From NCBI GenBank assembly GCA_022508635.1, contig JAFLUV010000053.1:2687-12832 (forward strand): 10,146 nt of DNA, written 5' to 3'. The DNA comes from Prevotellaceae bacterium (GTDB taxonomy: Bacteria > Bacteroidota > Bacteroidia > Bacteroidales > Bacteroidaceae). The translations under genes were made by a program, and so were the position numbers. This document shows, piece by piece, positions 6,907 through 10,146 of this stretch; within the stretch, counting starts at the first letter, position 1, and each line of letters starts with the position of its first letter. Under the pieces are notes generated by a model. The model worked only from the letters and a program-made list of their open reading frames with translations. It did not search any database and had not been told where the DNA came from.

Positions 6907-7386
6907 ATGACAGAATATAAAAGTGAAGTAAAGAGGATATATGCTCCCATCGGTCGCGTCTACGAGCGGCTTTCTGACCTCAACAATCTTGCCGTCATAC
7001 AGCAAGGTCTTGACAATCCAGAAACCATGCAGCGGATCCAGCAACAGGCTGGCGATAACGTGAAGCCAGAACAGATGGAGCAAATCGTAGAGAAATTGCG
7101 CGAATTGCAGTTCGATAGAGACAGTGTTTCCGGTAATACGCCAATGGGCACTGCCACGCTGCGCATCATAGAACGTGAGCCAGGAAAGACTATCAAATTC
7201 ACGGCAGAAGGAATACCTGTTGCTGCCAACATGTGGATTCAGTTGTTGCCAGCCGGCGATAGCGAATGCGCCATGCGCCTCACTGTCAAAGCAGACCTCA
7301 ATTTCTTCATCCGCCAGATGGTGGGCAAGAAGCTGGAGCAGGGTGTGGACGGCCTTGCTCAAATGCTGGCAAGCCTGCCGTACTAA
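6907..7386 (+). CDS. SRPBCC (START/polyketide cyclase-like) family protein, ligand unknown
   Basis: The 159-residue product has the order of an SRPBCC helix-grip fold. The first strand (EYKSEVKRIYAP) is followed by the helix VYERLSDLNNL, a helical insertion rich in Gln and Glu (residues 30-68), strands around 82-130 (GTATLRIIEREPGKTIKFTAEG, AANMWIQLLP, CAMRLTVKADL), and a long C-terminal helix, FIRQMVGKKLEQGVDGLAQMLASLPY. Such proteins bind hydrophobic small molecules in the cavity between helix and sheet; many have no known ligand, and no catalytic residues can be assigned here. There is no signal peptide. It lies between pyrE and argH on the same strand, an order that appears in other Bacteroidales genomes from memory, but the sequence gives no mechanistic link to either pathway. 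Confidence 0.85.
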   Translation: MTEYKSEVKRIYAPIGRVYERLSDLNNLAVIQQGLDNPETMQRIQQQAGDNVKPEQMEQIVEKLRELQFDRDSVSGNTPMGTATLRIIEREPGKTIKFTAEGIPVAANMWIQLLPAGDSECAMRLTVKADLNFFIRQMVGKKLEQGVDGLAQMLASLPY

Positions 7387-7406
7387 TAAATAATATTAAG
7401 TAAGAA

Positions 7407-7435
7407 GGAGGATGGAGGCTGTGTCCTCATCCTTC
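7407..7435 (+). promoter_or_regulatory. Stable hairpin upstream of argH that masks an alternative start
   Basis: The arms 7407-7418 and 7425-7435 form 11 pairs with one bulged G and one G-U pair around the loop CTGTGT. It begins 20 bp after the SRPBCC stop and ends 30 bp before the preferred argH ATG. No T-run follows. It contains both the GGAGG sequence and the ATG at 7412. It may modulate argH translation, act as a processing site or weakly attenuate transcription. Confidence 0.35.
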
Positions 7436-7465
7436 AATGTTCAACAATCAAGAATCAAGAGTCCA

Positions 7466-8818
7466 ATGGACAATAAGCTTTGGGATAAAGGATATGAAGT
7501 AACAGCGGAAATAGAGCGCTTCACCGTGGGGCGTGACCGCGAGATGGATATGTACTTGGCAGAAGCCGACGTACTTGGCTCGATGGCACACATCACAATG
7601 CTTGAAAGTATCGGGCTCCTTGAGAAAGAAGAGTTGCAGGCTCTGCTTTCTGAGTTGCGCAACATCTTGACAGAGATACATCAGGAGCGATTCACGATAG
7701 AAGAAGGCGTGGAGGACGTTCATTCGCAAGTAGAGTTGATGCTTACAAGACGACTGGGCGACATAGGCAAGAAGATACACTCGGGGCGCAGCCGAAACGA
7801 TCAGGTATTGGTCGACCTGAAGCTCTTCATCCGCAAGCAGCTGCGCTTTATGGCAGAAGACGTCCGTACCCTCTTCGCCGAACTCCAGCGGCAGAGCGAA
7901 CGATACAAGGACGTACTCATGCCTGGCTACACACATTTGCAAGTGGCAATGCCCAGCAGCTTCGGCCTTTGGCTGGGTGCTTACGCCGAGAGCCTCGTAG
8001 ACGACCTTGTATTCCTCCAGGCTGCCTATCGCATCACGAACCGCAACCCGCTCGGGTCTGCCGCAGGCTATGGTTCATCATTCCCTTTAGACAGGACAAT
8101 GACGACCGAACTACTGGGCTTCGACTCCCTCGACTACAACGTCGTCTATGCCCAGATGGGACGCGGCAAGACCGAAAGGAACGTCGCTTTCGCCCTTGCC
8201 GGCATAGCAGGAACCATCAGTAAGCTCGCCTTCGACGCTTGTCTCTTCAATAGTCAGAACTTCGGCTTCATCAAGCTGCCGAAAGAGTGTACGACTGGTT
8301 CCAGCATCATGCCGCACAAGAAGAACCCCGATGTCTTTGAGCTGACCCGCGCCAAATGCAACAAGCTGCAAGCGCTTCCACAGCAAGTGACACTCATCAT
8401 GAACAACCTGCCGAGCGGTTACTTCCGCGACCTGCAAATCATCAAGGAAGTCTTTCTGCCTGCTTTCCAGGAATTGCGCGACTGCCTCATGATGGCAACC
8501 TATATCATTTCCCGACTTGAAGTGAACGAACACATCCTCAACGACCCGCGCTATGACCTCATGTTTTCCGTCGAAGAAGTCAACCGTCTGGCAGCCGGGG
8601 GAATGCCCTTCCGTGATGCCTACAAAAAGGTCGGGCTCGACATCGAGGCAGGACTCTTCAGGCCTCGCAAAGAGGTTCACCACACTCATGAAGGCAGCAT
8701 AGGAAATCTCTGCACAAAGGAGATTGCTGCATTGATGCAAAAGGTATGGGACGACTTCCATTTCGAACGGGTCGACGAGGCAGAGAAGAAGCTCATAAGT
8801 CAAGATGATCAGGCTTAG
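7466..8818 (+). CDS. argH: Argininosuccinate lyase
   Basis: The 450-residue product cleaves argininosuccinate to arginine and fumarate, the final step of arginine synthesis. It belongs to the aspartase/fumarase superfamily and acts as a cytoplasmic tetramer. Its signatures are FTVGRDREMD near the start, HSGRSRNDQV (105-114), the conserved PGYTHLQ with Thr156-His157, NPLGSAAGYGSSFPLDR, and the family loop GSSIMPHKKNPDVFE (278-292) carrying the catalytic serine. I chose ATG 7466 because the product then begins MDNKLWDKGYEV, matching where related Bacteroidales ArgH proteins start. The in-frame ATG at 7412 would add 18 residues of low-complexity sequence, has its GGAGG directly abutting the ATG, and sits within a hairpin. 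The gene is third in the pyrE group and its 3' end overlaps the following lipoprotein gene by 14 bp. Confidence 0.95.
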   Translation: MDNKLWDKGYEVTAEIERFTVGRDREMDMYLAEADVLGSMAHITMLESIGLLEKEELQALLSELRNILTEIHQERFTIEEGVEDVHSQVELMLTRRLGDIGKKIHSGRSRNDQVLVDLKLFIRKQLRFMAEDVRTLFAELQRQSERYKDVLMPGYTHLQVAMPSSFGLWLGAYAESLVDDLVFLQAAYRITNRNPLGSAAGYGSSFPLDRTMTTELLGFDSLDYNVVYAQMGRGKTERNVAFALAGIAGTISKLAFDACLFNSQNFGFIKLPKECTTGSSIMPHKKNPDVFELTRAKCNKLQALPQQVTLIMNNLPSGYFRDLQIIKEVFLPAFQELRDCLMMATYIISRLEVNEHILNDPRYDLMFSVEEVNRLAAGGMPFRDAYKKVGLDIEAGLFRPRKEVHHTHEGSIGNLCTKEIAALMQKVWDDFHFERVDEAEKKLISQDDQA

Positions 8819-9380
8819 GATTCAAAGCGCAGTCCTCCTCTTGGCAGGAAGCCTCATGCTCCTTTCCTGCAACGATGAGGAAGTGAACAGCAAGTACTGC
8901 AACCTGCGGGCACGGCTGACCATCGACAACGTGCTGCAGGCTCCCGTCCTCCATGCAGCCTGCGAAAGCATGGGCGAGTACTGCACCGTCACAAGCGACG
9001 GCCAAAGCTTCATCTTCACCAATGCCGCAGGCAAGTCCTCGTCCCTCCCCATTGCAGCCCTGAGCGGCTATAGCGGCTACAACCTCGGGCTGACAGGCTT
9101 CATCGTCGGAAGGCTCACGATTCCCGAGATGGGCGAAGACAACGTGCGCGTCGTCTGCTTCGACCGCGCCTGTCCGAACTGTTACCAAGCCTATAACATC
9201 ACCAAGCCCCTCGCCTTGCAGGAAAGCGGCTATGCCGGCTGCAAGAGCTGCAACCGGACCTACAACCTCAACGACTGCGGCTCGCTCTCCGACGGTCCGG
9301 CCGGACGAGCCCTCTACCGCTACCGCGTCAACTATACGCTCAACAACATAGGGCTCTGGGGACTCTACATCAACAATTAG
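8805..9380 (+). CDS. Small lipoprotein with paired CxxC motifs, Rieske-like or zinc-ribbon-like
   Basis: The 191-residue product starts with a type II signal peptide: a basic MIRLR start, a hydrophobic core and the lipobox LLSC with lipidated Cys22. An acidic NDEE follows, so the mature protein is probably anchored in the cell envelope. The C-terminal part has CPNC (123-126) and CKSC (146-149), then NDCGSLSDGPAGRALYRYRV. The two metal-loop-like motifs and the GPAGRAL tail recall Rieske domains, whose ligands are CxH and CxxH. Here each motif is CxxC and no His is in place, so a [2Fe-2S] Rieske cluster of the usual kind is not expected; a zinc or four-Cys iron site is more plausible. Additional cysteines are at 32, 53, 60, 118 and 158. 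The ATG overlaps the argH stop by 14 bp, which suggests translational coupling; the signal peptide fixes this start. The specific function is unknown. Confidence 0.88.
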   Translation: MIRLRIQSAVLLLAGSLMLLSCNDEEVNSKYCNLRARLTIDNVLQAPVLHAACESMGEYCTVTSDGQSFIFTNAAGKSSSLPIAALSGYSGYNLGLTGFIVGRLTIPEMGEDNVRVVCFDRACPNCYQAYNITKPLALQESGYAGCKSCNRTYNLNDCGSLSDGPAGRALYRYRVNYTLNNIGLWGLYINN

Positions 9381-9436
9381 GGATTTATAAAATCTTTTTA
9401 CTATTTAGGCAGATTCATGACTGATTTTGCTCCGAA

Positions 9437-9472
9437 ATAGAAATTCAAGAACACTTAATTCTATATTCTTTT
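9437..9472 (+). terminator. Possible AT-rich terminator between convergent genes
   Basis: ATAGAAATT (9437-9445) pairs with AATTCTAT (9457-9464) with one bulged A and an 11-base loop, followed by the T-rich ATTCTTTT. It lies in the 110-bp gap between the lipoprotein stop (9380) and the stop of the minus-strand gene (9491). The stem is A/T-rich and weak, so this is a tentative call. Confidence 0.3.
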
Positions 9473-9490
9473 AATGTCTGTAGACTATTG

Positions 9491-10108
9491 TCAAGGCATC
9501 CAATAGTTTCCATCGGTTTCCCGATTTACCTTTATCCAATCCTTAAGTTCCGAAAGCGTTTTTACGTTTGCTTCTATCACGGCTTGATAGTACTCCACGC
9601 CGTGGATTTCTTCGACAAGCGGAGCGGCAGAGCCGGTCACCTCTCCTTCCGGCGTCTCATATTTCAGCCTTAGAATGGTATCGCGTTGTTCGGGAGACAG
9701 AATCTCGTTGATCCGTTCCGCCATTTTCTCAAAATATCCGTCATATCGGGTACCACTCTCAATATGAATGATGTCTATTTGCCACAATCTGTCGTCACTG
9801 TCTTCATACATAACGTGCCAAGCAATGCAACGTTCCTCTGTATGCAATCCGTTTATGCAGCGAATATCTTTCACCCTTGGGTTCTTTGCCATCTGTGCAG
9901 CGATGGCAAAACTTGATTCTTCCGTCACTCCCGAGGAATACACATGCAAGTCAATGTCCAGATGTTTCACAAGAAGGTTCATCGCCAAGGAACCAATCAC
10001 ATTTACTCTGCACCCGTAACTCTCCCAAAGTTCCTTCAGTCCAGTAGTCTTCAGGATCTCCCAAGCCCTGGCCTGATTTTTCTTCGCAAGCAACTCGTAA
10101 TCTTTCAT
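9491..10108 (-). CDS. Putative polymerase-beta-type nucleotidyltransferase-fold protein
   Basis: The 205-residue product reads from ATG at 10108-10106 to TGA at 9493-9491. The segment VNVIGSLAMNLLVKHLDIDLHVYS (residues 36-58) fits the Pol-beta nucleotidyltransferase signature: Gly39-Ser40, ten residues, then Asp51-x-Asp53. A third acidic residue is available in the strand LWQIDIIHIE (Asp112). Together these could form the metal-binding triad of an enzyme that transfers a nucleotide to a protein, RNA or small molecule. The C-terminal part (about 120-205) is helical and not recognised. There is no signal peptide or membrane segment. It is transcribed alone, convergent with the argH group, with a -7-like box 25 bp upstream of its start; no HEPN partner is in view. 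The fold assignment is by motif only, and the substrate is unknown. Confidence 0.85.
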   Translation of the reverse strand: MKDYELLAKKNQARAWEILKTTGLKELWESYGCRVNVIGSLAMNLLVKHLDIDLHVYSSGVTEESSFAIAAQMAKNPRVKDIRCINGLHTEERCIAWHVMYEDSDDRLWQIDIIHIESGTRYDGYFEKMAERINEILSPEQRDTILRLKYETPEGEVTGSAAPLVEEIHGVEYYQAVIEANVKTLSELKDWIKVNRETDGNYWMP

Positions 10109-10133
10109 TATAATTATAGTTGGAATGAATCTG

Positions 10134-10141
10134 CAAATATA
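10134..10141 (-). promoter_or_regulatory. -7 box of the minus-strand nucleotidyltransferase-like gene
   Basis: Read on the minus strand, 10141-10134 is TATATTTG, a match to the Bacteroidetes -7 consensus TANNTTTG. It lies 25 bp upstream of the ATG at 10108. The matching -33 box would fall beyond the right end of the window, so the promoter cannot be confirmed. Confidence 0.5.
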
Positions 10142-10146
10142 TGAAA

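Noticed and set aside
6742..7362. 206-codon minus-strand frame spanning the pyrE end and the SRPBCC gene
   Set aside because: It overlaps two supported plus-strand genes and shows no domain motifs.
7412..7465. In-frame upstream start for argH at 7412
   Set aside because: The GGAGG directly abuts the ATG with no spacing, the region folds into a hairpin, and the extra 18 residues are not part of the ArgH fold.
8111..8803. 230-codon open frame on the minus strand opposite argH
   Set aside because: It lies wholly within argH, whose catalytic loop is encoded on the plus strand; there is no family resemblance and no promoter.

Overview
The window looks like chromosomal DNA from a member of the Bacteroidales, most likely Prevotella or a close relative. 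Three lines of evidence support this: promoters of the Bacteroidetes type (TTTG, 19-20 bp, TACCTTTG) at 1170-1200 and 6046-6077; a C-terminal tail on the first gene (YNLAGQRL...GGKKILK) of the kind common on secreted Prevotella proteins; and a 51-residue MKKYI-type peptide of a kind scattered through Bacteroidales genomes. The genus is an inference from memory of such sequences, not the result of a search. No tRNA, rRNA, CRISPR array, insertion sequence or phage gene was found.

Layout. Positions 1-786 hold the 3' end of a large secreted, probably carbohydrate-binding protein, followed by a long hairpin (799-841). A 51-codon peptide gene (892-1047) comes next and is closed by a clear terminator hairpin (1089-1121). 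A Bacteroidetes promoter then drives a two-gene unit. Its first gene (1242-5009) is a 1255-residue fusion of a GT-A-like domain, a family 2 glycosyltransferase, a HIT/GalT-like nucleotide phosphorylase domain (the DUF4922 type) and a SpoIID/LytB domain. Its second gene (5006-5977) overlaps the first by 4 bp and encodes an ATP-grasp-like protein. This unit is the most unusual part of the window. It joins sugar transfer, nucleotide-sugar chemistry, a peptidoglycan-acting fold and a candidate ligase, yet no export signal is visible on either protein.

A second promoter (6046-6077) precedes a same-strand metabolic group: pyrE (orotate phosphoribosyltransferase, pyrimidine synthesis), an SRPBCC-fold protein of unknown ligand, argH (argininosuccinate lyase, last step of arginine synthesis) and a small lipoprotein with paired CxxC motifs whose start overlaps the argH end by 14 bp. 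pyrE and argH both lie downstream of carbamoyl phosphate, which may explain their common transcription. A strong hairpin lies just before the argH start preferred here. After a 110-bp convergent gap with a possible AT-rich terminator, a minus-strand gene (10108-9491) encodes a protein with a polymerase-beta-type nucleotidyltransferase signature. Its own -7 box lies at the right edge of the window.
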